Source: an uncultured archaeon (GTDB lineage: Archaea; Micrarchaeota; Micrarchaeia; Micrarchaeales; CABMGC01). Taken from it: a stretch of 11,165 bases of DNA. The notes under the pieces were generated by a model. The model was not told where the DNA came from. It was given only the letters and a program-made list of their open reading frames with translations, and made no database searches. This document shows, piece after piece, positions 1 to 6,558 of this stretch (positions within the stretch are counted from its first letter, which is position 1; the number at the start of each line of letters is the position of its first letter). The stretch lies in assembly GCA_902385515.1 (NCBI GenBank), contig CABMGC010000005.1, positions 1 to 11,165 on the forward strand, given 5' to 3'. A program made the position numbers and the translations under genes.

Positions 1-1098
1 ATCCTTAAGAAGAACTGGAAGTCGAGCGTCATGCGTTCGCTCCTGTTCCCCGTGATGATAATACTCATATTGGGCAACCTTGGCAACACCTCCCAGCACG
101 TTCCGATAGTGGTAGTCAACTACGACAACAGCCCAGCATCAATAAATTTCATAAACCTGCTGCAGGCGCACAATATCCTGGCAGTGGTGAGCGCTACCAA
201 CCAGCAGGACGCGATCGCCCAACTCGCAGCGGGAAAAGTGAGTGCGGTAGTGGTGATACCTGCCGGCTTCTCAACTTTGGGCAAGTCTACGCCGAACGTG
301 ATTGCGTATGTCGACACATCTTCCCCAGTCACTTCGGGCACGGTTCTCTCCACGATCAATTCGGTGGCAGCATCCTTCGGATCTTCAATAGTTACGAAGA
401 ACCTGCAAGGCCGGGTCGCTTCGACCTCATCATCCGCGGGCACCTTTACGATAGCGACGGACTATTCTTACGGCGCATCTGCGAACTACAAGACGTTCCT
501 GGTCGCGGGCACATTGATTATGGTTGCCGCGTTCGGATCGATATTCAGCGGAGGCTTCTCGATAATAACCGCCAGGCAGCTGGGCAACTTGAAGGCCTTC
601 CTCGCGTCTCCAGTTAACAAGCTTGCGATACTGATGAGCAAGATGGGTTATGGAGTGGCCCAGTCCATGCTTGGAGGCGGACTCGCGCTCGTTGTCGGAG
701 TTCTTCTCGGAGGCAGCATATATGCCGGCATCTCTGGCGTGCCTGTCATACTGTGGTTCATATTCCTGTGCGGCCTTGCGTTCGCTGGCGTCTCCACTGC
801 GCTTGCGATAAAGATAAACAAAATAGAGACTTATGCCTTGATAAGCCAGACGATAGTCATGCCGCTATACTTCCTTTCAGGCGCGTTCACGCCAACGAGC
901 ACGCTGCCAGGCTTCCTGCAGGTGATAAGCGCGTACGATCCGATGACCTATGGAGTCAACGGAGTAAGGGACGTAATGCTCAAGGGCGCGATATCTCCAA
1001 GCGCGTTCTGGCTGGACACGGGGGTGCTTGTGCTGTTCGCGGCGATAGCCTTGGGGCTGAGCCTGTGGCTCTTCAGGCAGTCAAACGATAATGTTTAA
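1..1098 (+). CDS. ABC-2 type transporter permease, 5'-partial
   Basis: Membrane permease of an ABC-2 family exporter; it would pair with an ATPase subunit not present here. The frame is open from base 1 (ILKKNWKSSV precedes the first Met at 31), so the gene starts upstream and the Met at 31 is internal. Numbering from base 1, a first membrane segment lies at about residues 14-29. An extracytoplasmic domain of about 130 residues follows, then five further hydrophobic segments from about 165 to 360. The late stretch LSGAFTP...LP...YDPMTYGVNGVRD matches the conserved ABC-2 signature before the last membrane span. The substrate cannot be told from the sequence. The next gene encodes a secreted beta-sandwich protein, and such pairs recur in archaea, so a joint envelope role is plausible. 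Family confidence is high. Confidence 0.88.
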   Translation: MLKKNWKSSVMRSLLFPVMIILILGNLGNTSQHVPIVVVNYDNSPASINFINLLQAHNILAVVSATNQQDAIAQLAAGKVSAVVVIPAGFSTLGKSTPNVIAYVDTSSPVTSGTVLSTINSVAASFGSSIVTKNLQGRVASTSSSAGTFTIATDYSYGASANYKTFLVAGTLIMVAAFGSIFSGGFSIITARQLGNLKAFLASPVNKLAILMSKMGYGVAQSMLGGGLALVVGVLLGGSIYAGISGVPVILWFIFLCGLAFAGVSTALAIKINKIETYALISQTIVMPLYFLSGAFTPTSTLPGFLQVISAYDPMTYGVNGVRDVMLKGAISPSAFWLDTGVLVLFAAIALGLSLWLFRQSNDNV

Positions 1099-1141
1099 TT
1101 GGTTTTGAAAAATTAGTGATAATATGACAAGAAATGAATTC

Positions 1142-1163
1142 CGCCGCGTTCCTGTTTGCGGCG
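1142..1163 (+). other. Small GC-rich inverted repeat in the 1099-1209 gap
   Basis: CGCCGC at 1142-1147 is the exact reverse complement of GCGGCG at 1158-1163, with a 10-nt loop. It sits between the permease stop and the start at 1210. It could be a 3'-end structure of the permease mRNA or lie in the leader of the next gene. No strong TATA box stands out in this 111-bp gap. A 6-bp stem can arise by chance. Confidence 0.3.
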
Positions 1164-1200
1164 ATTATGCCGTCGCGCTTATGTTGTTATTGTGATTGTT

Positions 1201-1205
1201 GGTGA
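1201..1205 (+). promoter_or_regulatory. Shine-Dalgarno site fixing the start at 1210
   Basis: GGTGA ends 4 nt before ATG 1210. The same motif and spacing precede the alba start at 10412. It argues for ATG 1210 over the upstream in-frame TTG at 1156. The start at 1210 also places the signal peptide directly at the N terminus. Confidence 0.7.
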
Positions 1206-1209
1206 GAAA

Positions 1210-2448
1210 ATGAAAATAGAGAAATATGGCATTATGTTGGTTCTGACTCTTTCGTTGGTAATGGGGGTCGCGCACGCCGCTTCAGCGCTGGACGGCGCGT
1301 TATCCTTGTCGAACCTGACTGTCTCTCCGAACCCCATAGTGGCGGGAGGTAACGTGACTATACAGTTCCAGCTGTACAACTCGTACAGCGGAGGGGTTAG
1401 CCACGCAAGCCTGGATACTTTTGGTTCATATCCGATCTTTAATGCTTCTCCGCAGAGAAGCCAGAACGTAGGCTACGTGCAAGCCGGGCTCAACCCGACG
1501 CGCTACACCTACACATTCAGCGTGTCTTCTACAGTTCCTTCTGGCATGTACAAGGTGTTCTTCAACAGCACATACGATGCGCTAGGCTCCCAGGAGGTGG
1601 TGGCCTTCTCGTCAATGCCGGTTAGCTTCTACGTTCAGAACAAGCCTAGCGTAAAAGTGGTCGCATCGGGTCCACAGCCGGCTGCCCTCTACTCCGGATA
1701 CAACCAGACCGTGGGGCTGATGGTGCAGAACACCGGATATGGAACCGCGAGGAACGTGAGCGTCAGAGTCTATGGTGGGCAGGGAATCAGCCTCTTAAGC
1801 TCGGTGACCACTTTCTTCATATCAAACCTTACCCAGGGATCGAGCGTGATAGAGCCTGTTCTGGTATCCGCCACGAATGTGGGGACCGCCACGCTGTTTG
1901 CCAACGTAAGCTACTACTCGTCAAGCCTAAACCAGCGCTTTTATGGAGTGGATGCGGTGAATCTCTCAACGGCTCCTGCTGCGCAGTTTGGCATAACTGG
2001 CGAGACGTCCGCGCTGGTGCCTGGCTCGACCAACCAGCCAGTGACGCTGACAATAAGGAACCAGGGCACTACCGAAGCACAGCAGGTCCAGCTTAGCATG
2101 CAGAGCACCTACCCTGTGACTCCGATAGCGAGCACGTTCTACGTCAGCGATCTGCAGCCAGGGGCGTCTGCAAACGTCACGTTCCTCGTGAACATCGACA
2201 CGCAGGGCGCTGCGGGAACGTATCCGATCAGCGTGTACGAGCAGTGGAAGCAGCCTAACGGAGCTACGAGCCAGCAGTTCTCCGGATCGAACAACTACTT
2301 CATATTGGTCAACTCCCCAGGCGGGCTCGACGGAACCAGCTACGTAATAGTTGCGGCAGTGGCAATAGTCGCTGGATTCTTTGTCTACAAGCGCTTCGCG
2401 GGAGGAAAGAGCAAGGCCAAGGGCGCAAAGGAGAAAGAGAAGAAGTGA
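1210..2448 (+). CDS. Secreted membrane-anchored beta-sandwich protein (COG1361/CARDB-like)
   Basis: A 412-residue envelope protein facing outward. Residues 1-25 form a signal peptide (MKIEKYG, then a hydrophobic core ending AHAASA). Three repeats with an Ig/CARDB-like pattern start near residue 33 (LSNLTVSPNPIVAGGNVTI), 146 (PSVKVVASGPQP...VQNTGYGTARNVSV) and 259 (QFGITGETSALVPGS...IRNQGTTEAQQVQ). A C-terminal membrane span (about 377-394) is followed by a lysine-rich cytoplasmic tail. Several N-x-S/T sequons suit glycosylation. The pattern is that of archaeal COG1361 'S-layer-like' proteins, often encoded beside ABC-2 permeases as here. No enzymatic motif is visible. Likely structural or adhesive, or an accessory of the upstream exporter; the exact role is unknown. 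Confidence 0.8.
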   Translation: MKIEKYGIMLVLTLSLVMGVAHAASALDGALSLSNLTVSPNPIVAGGNVTIQFQLYNSYSGGVSHASLDTFGSYPIFNASPQRSQNVGYVQAGLNPTRYTYTFSVSSTVPSGMYKVFFNSTYDALGSQEVVAFSSMPVSFYVQNKPSVKVVASGPQPAALYSGYNQTVGLMVQNTGYGTARNVSVRVYGGQGISLLSSVTTFFISNLTQGSSVIEPVLVSATNVGTATLFANVSYYSSSLNQRFYGVDAVNLSTAPAAQFGITGETSALVPGSTNQPVTLTIRNQGTTEAQQVQLSMQSTYPVTPIASTFYVSDLQPGASANVTFLVNIDTQGAAGTYPISVYEQWKQPNGATSQQFSGSNNYFILVNSPGGLDGTSYVIVAAVAIVAGFFVYKRFAGGKSKAKGAKEKEKK

Positions 2449-2495
2449 TGTAATTGGGCAGTCCTGGCGCTAGGGCGCCAGGCTCCAATCATCAC
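2445..2495 (+). repeat. 51-nt imperfect palindrome / hairpin at the 3' end of the beta-sandwich gene
   Basis: Three nested paired blocks: GTGATG (2445-2450) with CATCAC (2490-2495); ATTGG (2453-2457) with CCAAT (2485-2489); CCTGGCGC (2463-2470) with GCGCCAGG (2475-2482). This gives 19 base pairs, a 2-nt bulge (TA), a 5/2 internal loop and a TAGG tetraloop. The outermost block includes the TGA stop at 2446-2448. The structure ends about 10 bp before the mtnP TATA box. It could be a transcript 3'-end structure, a processing signal or a DNA-level element. No T-run follows directly, so an intrinsic bacterial-type terminator is not supported. Confidence 0.75.
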
Positions 2496-2504
2496 ATGCT
2501 TCTG

Positions 2505-2512
2505 TATTAAAA
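2505..2512 (+). promoter_or_regulatory. TATA box of mtnP
   Basis: TATTAAAA is centred about 24 bp before ATG 2532, the distance expected when transcription starts at or next to the start codon. This suggests a leaderless mRNA and supports ATG 2532 over the in-frame TTG at 2547. Confidence 0.6.
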
Positions 2513-2531
2513 ACGTGAGCGCCTGCATCTT

Positions 2532-3356
2532 ATGCGTGGTGGTGGGTTGTCGGAAAGCGCAAGAATAGGAATAATCGGTGGATCTGGATTCTATTCACTT
2601 CTTGAAAATCCTAAACGTGTTTCTATAGATACCGAGTTCGGCAAGCCCAGCGATGACATTGCGATAGGAACGATTGACGGCAGGGCAGTTGCGTTTCTTC
2701 CAAGGCACGGTGGAAATCACACGCTCGCGCCGCACAAGGTCCCTTACAGGGCCAACATCGAGGCGCTCCACAGCATCGGCGTCGAACGCATAATCGCGAC
2801 CAGCGCAGTCGGGTCACTCGTTCCGGAATACGCGCCGGGTGATCTGGTGCTCTTCGATCAGTTCGTGAACATGACGCACGGCAGGGGCGATACGTTCTTT
2901 GAGTTCGACAAGGTCGCGCACGTGAGCACAGCGGAACCGTACTGCCCCGAGCTCAGGGCGATAGCCGCAAGGGAGGTGCTGGCACTGGGCATGAAATGCC
3001 ACGCGTCCGGCACAGTGGTGGTCGTAAACGGGCCGAGATTCTCGTCAAAGGCGGAGTCGAAGTTTTTTGCGGGACAGGGTTTCCAGCTGGTGAACATGAC
3101 GCAGTATCCCGAGATCGCCCTGGCAAGGGAGATGGAGATGTGCTATCTCGGCATAGGGATAGTGACAGACTACGATTCCGGACTTGAGGGCAGACCGGAC
3201 GTCAGGCACGTGACAATGGACGAGGTAAACAGGATATTCACTTCAAGGGTTGCTGACCTGAAGATACTTATTCCCAGGATCGCGGCAATGATCCCAAAGG
3301 AACGCGCTTCTTGCAAATGCGGAGAGTCGCTCAAAGGGGCGTTCGTCAGCCAGTGA
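2532..3356 (+). CDS. mtnP: S-methyl-5'-thioadenosine phosphorylase
   Basis: Cytosolic enzyme that splits methylthioadenosine with phosphate into adenine and methylthioribose-1-phosphate, salvaging the by-product of polyamine synthesis and other SAM-dependent reactions. At 274 residues it has normal family length. Visible motifs: phosphate loop GIIGGSGF (13-20), RHGGNHTLAPHKVPYRANI (58-76), DQFVNMTHGRGDTFF (109-123), the substrate motif NMTQYPE (188-194) and TDYD (212-215). Aspartates in TDYD favour 6-aminopurine substrates over the Asn of hypoxanthine/guanine-type PNPs. A CKC motif (261-263) followed by ESLKGA matches the C-x-C of thermophilic archaeal MTAP II. An inosine-type substrate cannot be fully excluded. 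The 3' end overlaps the convergent DUF192 gene by 11 bp. Confidence 0.92.
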   Translation: MRGGGLSESARIGIIGGSGFYSLLENPKRVSIDTEFGKPSDDIAIGTIDGRAVAFLPRHGGNHTLAPHKVPYRANIEALHSIGVERIIATSAVGSLVPEYAPGDLVLFDQFVNMTHGRGDTFFEFDKVAHVSTAEPYCPELRAIAAREVLALGMKCHASGTVVVVNGPRFSSKAESKFFAGQGFQLVNMTQYPEIALAREMEMCYLGIGIVTDYDSGLEGRPDVRHVTMDEVNRIFTSRVADLKILIPRIAAMIPKERASCKCGESLKGAFVSQ

Positions 3357-3849
3357 GCGCCCGCAGGGTGACGTTCGATCCGACCGTCATATTGTTCGCT
3401 TTAGCGAAGCCTGATTTCGCCTCGATGACGTAATTCGCAAGGGCGTTCGGGTAATACGTGCTGTTTATGCACCATCCGACGGTCTCACCGACGCAGCTGG
3501 TCGCGTTCCTTACAATGTAGACTACCTTTCCAGCGCCGTTGTCGATGTTGAGCCACATCATGTCGAGGTTTGCATAGGTGTTCTCCATCCAGAAGGGATA
3601 GTCGCCGAGCGAAGGGAAGACGAATATCATCAGAGTGTCGTCCGTTATCGTCGCGTTCATCAGGCCCTTCTCCTGCGCGGACTCGTTGGCGGCCACCATG
3701 CTTATGTCGAACTCCTTGCCGGAAACTCCGAATACGTACGCGCGCGCGGCGGGCTGCGCAGCCTTCTTCCAGCTCATGGCGGCCAGCGCAGCCACCAGCA
3801 CGATGACCGACAGTATTGCGATGACGATGGCCGTCCTTGCCTTTCCCAT
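3346..3849 (-). CDS. Membrane-anchored DUF192 family protein
   Basis: A 167-residue protein with one N-terminal membrane anchor (about 6-25, preceded by MGKAR) and an exported DUF192 domain (about 38-166). The family pattern is clear: EKGLMNATITDDTLMIFVF (60-78), the FWMENTYANLDMMWLNID block (86-103), and a C-terminal YVIEAKSGFAKANNMTVGSNV (140-160). The biochemical function of DUF192 is not established. C119 and C127 flank a short insertion (VGETVGW) and could form a disulfide outside the cell. Start 3849 is chosen over an upstream in-frame ATG at 3942 because a TATA-like site lies about 26 bp upstream and the shorter form begins with a normal signal anchor. The gene converges on mtnP with overlapping stops. 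Confidence 0.85.
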   Translation of the reverse strand: MGKARTAIVIAILSVIVLVAALAAMSWKKAAQPAARAYVFGVSGKEFDISMVAANESAQEKGLMNATITDDTLMIFVFPSLGDYPFWMENTYANLDMMWLNIDNGAGKVVYIVRNATSCVGETVGWCINSTYYPNALANYVIEAKSGFAKANNMTVGSNVTLRALTG

Positions 3850-3872
3850 GATATGGCTTGTTGCCCAAGCAA

Positions 3873-3878
3873 GATAAA
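3873..3878 (-). promoter_or_regulatory. TATA-like box of the DUF192 gene
   Basis: On the minus strand this reads TTTATC, centred 26 bp before ATG 3849. It fits a leaderless transcript and helps fix the start. Confidence 0.5.
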
Positions 3879-3910
3879 CGTTAGCGGTCCTCGCACGCGG
3901 CCAGCAAAAG

Positions 3911-3918
3911 TAATAAAT
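3911..3918 (+). promoter_or_regulatory. TATA box of the Sec61-beta gene
   Basis: TAATAAAT is centred about 39 bp before ATG 3954, predicting a short leader of about 14 nt. The divergent DUF192 promoter lies about 35 bp away in the same 104-bp gap. Confidence 0.5.
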
Positions 3919-3953
3919 CCTTATCCTGAGATGAGGTAGCATAAGTTGGTAAG

Positions 3954-4106
3954 ATGCCTATATCGACACCCCAGCAGCAGGCCGGAATACTGAGCTTCTA
4001 CGACTCCCCTGACAAAGGACCTGGGCTTAACGCCAAGTTCTTTTTGATGGCCGTGGCGGCGTTCACGATAATAGTCATGGTGCTCGACCACTTCGCGGCT
4101 CTCTGA
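3954..4106 (+). CDS. secG: Preprotein translocase subunit Sec61-beta (archaeal SecG)
   Basis: A 50-residue tail-anchored protein of the SecYE-beta translocon. It starts MPISTPQQQAGILSFYD, continues with SPDKGPGLNAK, and ends with a single membrane span (about residues 29-44, FFLMAVAAFTIIVMVL) and a short DHFAAL tail. The order P-x-S-x-x-x-x-AGI-x-x-F/Y-x-D, then KGP-x-L-x-x-K, then one membrane span is the archaeal Sec61-beta layout, and the size matches the family. Its stop is 7 bp from the stop of the convergent regulator gene. Only a weak GGT precedes the start. The assignment rests on pattern rather than alignment, but few families of this size share these features. Confidence 0.85.
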   Translation: MPISTPQQQAGILSFYDSPDKGPGLNAKFFLMAVAAFTIIVMVLDHFAAL

Positions 4107-4113
4107 GTCGTCT

Positions 4114-5001
4114 TTAGATGAGTGCGAAAACGTCCCTCCTTCTTTCGCTGACGTCCCCTTGCTCGGCGAGGAGGTAGAGCATCGCCCTGACGGCGTCCTC
4201 GTCTATGCCCGTTTTCTTCGATATATCTTCGACGCTCTTAGGGCCCGCCTTGAGCTCGCCTATGACCTTCGCGCTGTACTGGCCGAAGTAGTCCCTGAGC
4301 ACTATGTAGAACCTCTTGTTGAAAGCCCTAGTGCCAAGGACGAGGCCGTGCCTCACGCTGTCCTCGAGCGCCAGCGAAACGCTCGAGGCCTCGGCCTCGG
4401 TGTTGAGCACTATGAATCCGTTCTTCTCGAGCGCGGTTATACTCTCGTTCTGTATGCCTGCCATCTTCTTGTACGCTATCGTGAAATGCTGCTTCTCCTC
4501 GACTCGCTTCTCCAGCTCGGGAGCCGCAGCCGCCACTGGCTTCTTCCTCATCAGGAACTTGTCGTACGCCTCCTTCGAGATGCTGTACGGTCCTTCCTTC
4601 TTGTCCTTGAACATCGCAACGACGTTCTTGCCGATCAAGCCTTGCAGCGTCTTCTTTTCAGCATCGCTTAGCATCTTGCCCACGTTCGTCGCTGTCCTCT
4701 CAAGGTACCTGAGGGTATCCAGCTTCTTCAGCACGCCCACCTCGTCTACTGAAAGGTCGAGCGGCTTTGCGGCGCGCACAGAGATGGCCTTTCCTGCGGG
4801 AACGGCTGTGCCAGTGATAAGGTTCGTTATGTCCTCCTTCTTTGCGAACAGGAATGCCTTCTCGTTGAACTTGAAGAAATCTACCTCCTCCTCTCCCTTC
4901 AGGCCGAGCTGCTTTATGACCTCAAAAGGCAGGTACAGGATCAGCTTGTTGTTAGATTTGTAGATTTTCAAATGACCACTGCTTAACTTTTTAAGCTGCA
5001 A
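4114..5001 (-). CDS. Predicted DNA-binding regulator: AbrB/SpoVT-like N terminus, winged-helix C terminus
   Basis: A 295-residue protein I cannot assign to a named family. Residues 8-56 (GHLKIYKSNNKLILYLPFEV, then IKQLGLKGEEEVDFFKF) resemble a swapped-hairpin AbrB/SpoVT domain. Residues 80-235 are charged, mostly helical and of unknown role. Residues 241-295 (IGELKAGPKSVEDISKKTGI, then DEDAVRAMLYLLAEQGDVSE) look like a winged helix-turn-helix ending in a basic wing. No ATG is in frame before residue 110. An in-frame stop (TAG) lies at 5007-5005, so the start is TTG at 5001. A TATA-like box 26 bp upstream supports this. The gene is divergent from nnr with a 15-bp gap, so it may regulate itself and nnr-argS. 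A non-regulatory DNA-binding role is possible. Confidence 0.65.
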   Translation of the reverse strand: MQLKKLSSGHLKIYKSNNKLILYLPFEVIKQLGLKGEEEVDFFKFNEKAFLFAKKEDITNLITGTAVPAGKAISVRAAKPLDLSVDEVGVLKKLDTLRYLERTATNVGKMLSDAEKKTLQGLIGKNVVAMFKDKKEGPYSISKEAYDKFLMRKKPVAAAAPELEKRVEEKQHFTIAYKKMAGIQNESITALEKNGFIVLNTEAEASSVSLALEDSVRHGLVLGTRAFNKRFYIVLRDYFGQYSAKVIGELKAGPKSVEDISKKTGIDEDAVRAMLYLLAEQGDVSERRRDVFALI

Positions 5002-5010
5002 CAGCTAAGC
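4981..5010. promoter_or_regulatory. Cluster of inverted half-sites: candidate operator
   Basis: GCTTAA (4981-4986) and TTAAGC (4991-4996) form a perfect inverted repeat around CTTT. AGCTG (4994-4998) and CAGCT (5002-5006) form a second around CAA, the TTG start of the regulator. TAAGC recurs at 5006-5010. The cluster covers the nnr TATA box and the regulator start codon, so a bound protein could control both genes. The short arms make this tentative, and part of it also encodes the regulator's first residues. Confidence 0.45.
4988..4995 (+). promoter_or_regulatory. TATA box of the nnr-argS operon
   Basis: TTTTTAAG is centred about 26 bp before ATG 5017, which predicts a leaderless mRNA. It lies inside the first codons of the divergent regulator gene. 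Confidence 0.55.
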
Positions 5011-5016
5011 ATAACC

Positions 5017-6555
5017 ATGCAAGAATTAAAAGAGTTTGCCGAGCACACAAAGAAGGTGCTAAGCGCAAGCGACATGCAGGCGATAGAGCTCAACGCGGCC
5101 GCCCTTGGCGTATCCGGCTCGCAGCTCATGGAGAACGCGGGCATGGCCGTAGCAAAGTTCATTGAAAAGCAGTTCGCAAAGTCCAAGAACGTGCTAGTCA
5201 TCTGCGGGCTCGGGTGGAAGGGCGGCAGCGGATTCGCTGCATCGAGGCACCTGATAAAGAACCACCACGTGACCATAGGAATAGTCGGCTACGAAAAGAA
5301 CGTCAGGTTCGGCCCGGCCCTAGAGGACCTGAAGATAATAAGGCAGAGCCCGTTCGGGGACGTCATCGAGAACGTGCAGGCGCATTCGAACGTCCTAAAC
5401 GGCAAGGACGTCATAGTCGACGCGGTGTTCGGAGTCGGGTTTCACGGCAAGATGACAGAGGGCGCGTCAACGCTCATAAAAAAGGTGAACGATTCGAAAA
5501 CGCCCGTAGTCTCAATAGACATACCTTCGGGGCTCGATGCCAACACGTGCGTCAGCCACACTCTGATCGCAGCGGATTACACCGTCACATTCCACAAGGA
5601 GAAGTCATGCCTCGACGGCCTTGCGAGCGCAGGAAAGGTGGTCGTAGAGGACATAGGGATACCGATAGAGGCGGAGATATTTGCGGGCCCGGGGGACCTC
5701 ATGCTGGCCCGCAGGCCAAGGAGCATTTATTCAAGCAAGCACGACAACGGCAGCGTTGTCATAATCGCTGGAAGCAGGGATTACCACGGCGCACCTGTGC
5801 TGGCCGCCAATGCCGTCTACAATGCGCTCGCGGCGCTGCGCATGGGCACGGGATATGTGCACCTGTACGTGCCCGCGGCCATAGAGGACGCCGCGAGGAG
5901 GCTTTCTCCGAACGTGATAGTAAGGCGCTTCGGCACGGACTACATCTCGGACGGAGATTTCGAAAGCGTAAAGGAGGCGGTGAAAAAGGCCGATGCGGTA
6001 ATTATTGGAATGGGAATCGGCCGCGACGAGAGCACCCTTGACATGGCCGCCCGTATAATCGATACGGCTGTCGCAGAGGGGAAGAAGATAGTAATAGACG
6101 CCGATGCGATCTACGCGGTGAAGCGCGCGCAACGCCTGGGGAAGGACGCTGTACTTACGCCGCAGGACATAGAATTCCACGAGCTGTCTGGCCTCACGCT
6201 GAAGAAAAACGACCTTGCGGAACGTTTCATTAATGCAGTATCCGTCGCAAGGAAGCTCAATGCAAGCCTGCTTCTCAAAGGTCACGACACCATCATTACC
6301 GACGGAGAGGTTGCTAAGATAGTGCGGTCGGATACGTCGGCGCTTGCCACGATGGGCACAGGCGACGTCCTGTCTGGAATAATCGGAGGCTACGCAGCCA
6401 TAGGCGCGACCGTGTTTGAGTCTGCCACTGCCGGCGCTTACCTGCACGCGACGATAGGAGGACTGCTTGCGCTTGAGAAGGGCAACCACATACTTGCCGT
6501 TGACGTCGTTGACAAGATACCTAAAATAATAAAAGATTTCGACGAGAGTGTGTGA
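5017..6555 (+). CDS. nnr: Bifunctional NAD(P)HX epimerase / ADP-dependent NAD(P)HX dehydratase
   Basis: A 512-residue repair enzyme for hydrated NADH and NADPH: the N-terminal domain interconverts the epimers, and the C-terminal domain dehydrates the S form using ADP in archaea. N-terminal domain about 15-220: LMENAG (38-43), VDAVFGVG (134-141), DIPSGLD (168-174), TVTFHKEK (189-196). C-terminal domain about 235-508: HDNGSVVIIAGSRDYHGAP (242-260), GMGIGRDEST (331-340), DADAIYA (361-367), KGHDTII (421-427), and ATMGTGDVLSGIIGGYAA (444-461) with the catalytic-type Asp at 450. Oddities: the usual NNGGDG loop reads WKGGSG (67-72), and the usual TPH reads TPQ (381-383). The dehydratase half looks intact; the epimerase half is doubtful. 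ATG 5017 agrees with a TATA box 26 bp upstream. argS follows after 3 nt. Confidence 0.9.
   Translation: MQELKEFAEHTKKVLSASDMQAIELNAAALGVSGSQLMENAGMAVAKFIEKQFAKSKNVLVICGLGWKGGSGFAASRHLIKNHHVTIGIVGYEKNVRFGPALEDLKIIRQSPFGDVIENVQAHSNVLNGKDVIVDAVFGVGFHGKMTEGASTLIKKVNDSKTPVVSIDIPSGLDANTCVSHTLIAADYTVTFHKEKSCLDGLASAGKVVVEDIGIPIEAEIFAGPGDLMLARRPRSIYSSKHDNGSVVIIAGSRDYHGAPVLAANAVYNALAALRMGTGYVHLYVPAAIEDAARRLSPNVIVRRFGTDYISDGDFESVKEAVKKADAVIIGMGIGRDESTLDMAARIIDTAVAEGKKIVIDADAIYAVKRAQRLGKDAVLTPQDIEFHELSGLTLKKNDLAERFINAVSVARKLNASLLLKGHDTIITDGEVAKIVRSDTSALATMGTGDVLSGIIGGYAAIGATVFESATAGAYLHATIGGLLALEKGNHILAVDVVDKIPKIIKDFDESV
5024..5031 (-). promoter_or_regulatory. TATA-like box of the regulator gene, inside nnr
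   Basis: On the minus strand this reads TTTTAATT, centred about 26 bp from TTG 5001. It lies within codons 3-5 of nnr and supports the unusual TTG start as a leaderless initiation site. Confidence 0.45.
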
Positions 6556-6558
6556 TGT

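Noticed and set aside
1124..1195. 23-codon open frame (MTRNEFRRVPV...) before the beta-sandwich gene, possibly a leader peptide
   Set aside because: No ribosome site, no run of regulatory codons and no family resemblance; such short frames are expected by chance.
2445..2520. Box C/D-like small RNA suggested by GTGATG
   Set aside because: No CTGA box D follows at a suitable distance, and the bases are better explained by pairing in the hairpin.
3850..3942. Longer form of the DUF192 protein from ATG 3942
   Set aside because: The added residues have no signal-like character and would put the promoter inside the divergent Sec61-beta region; ATG 3849 has a TATA-like site at the right distance.
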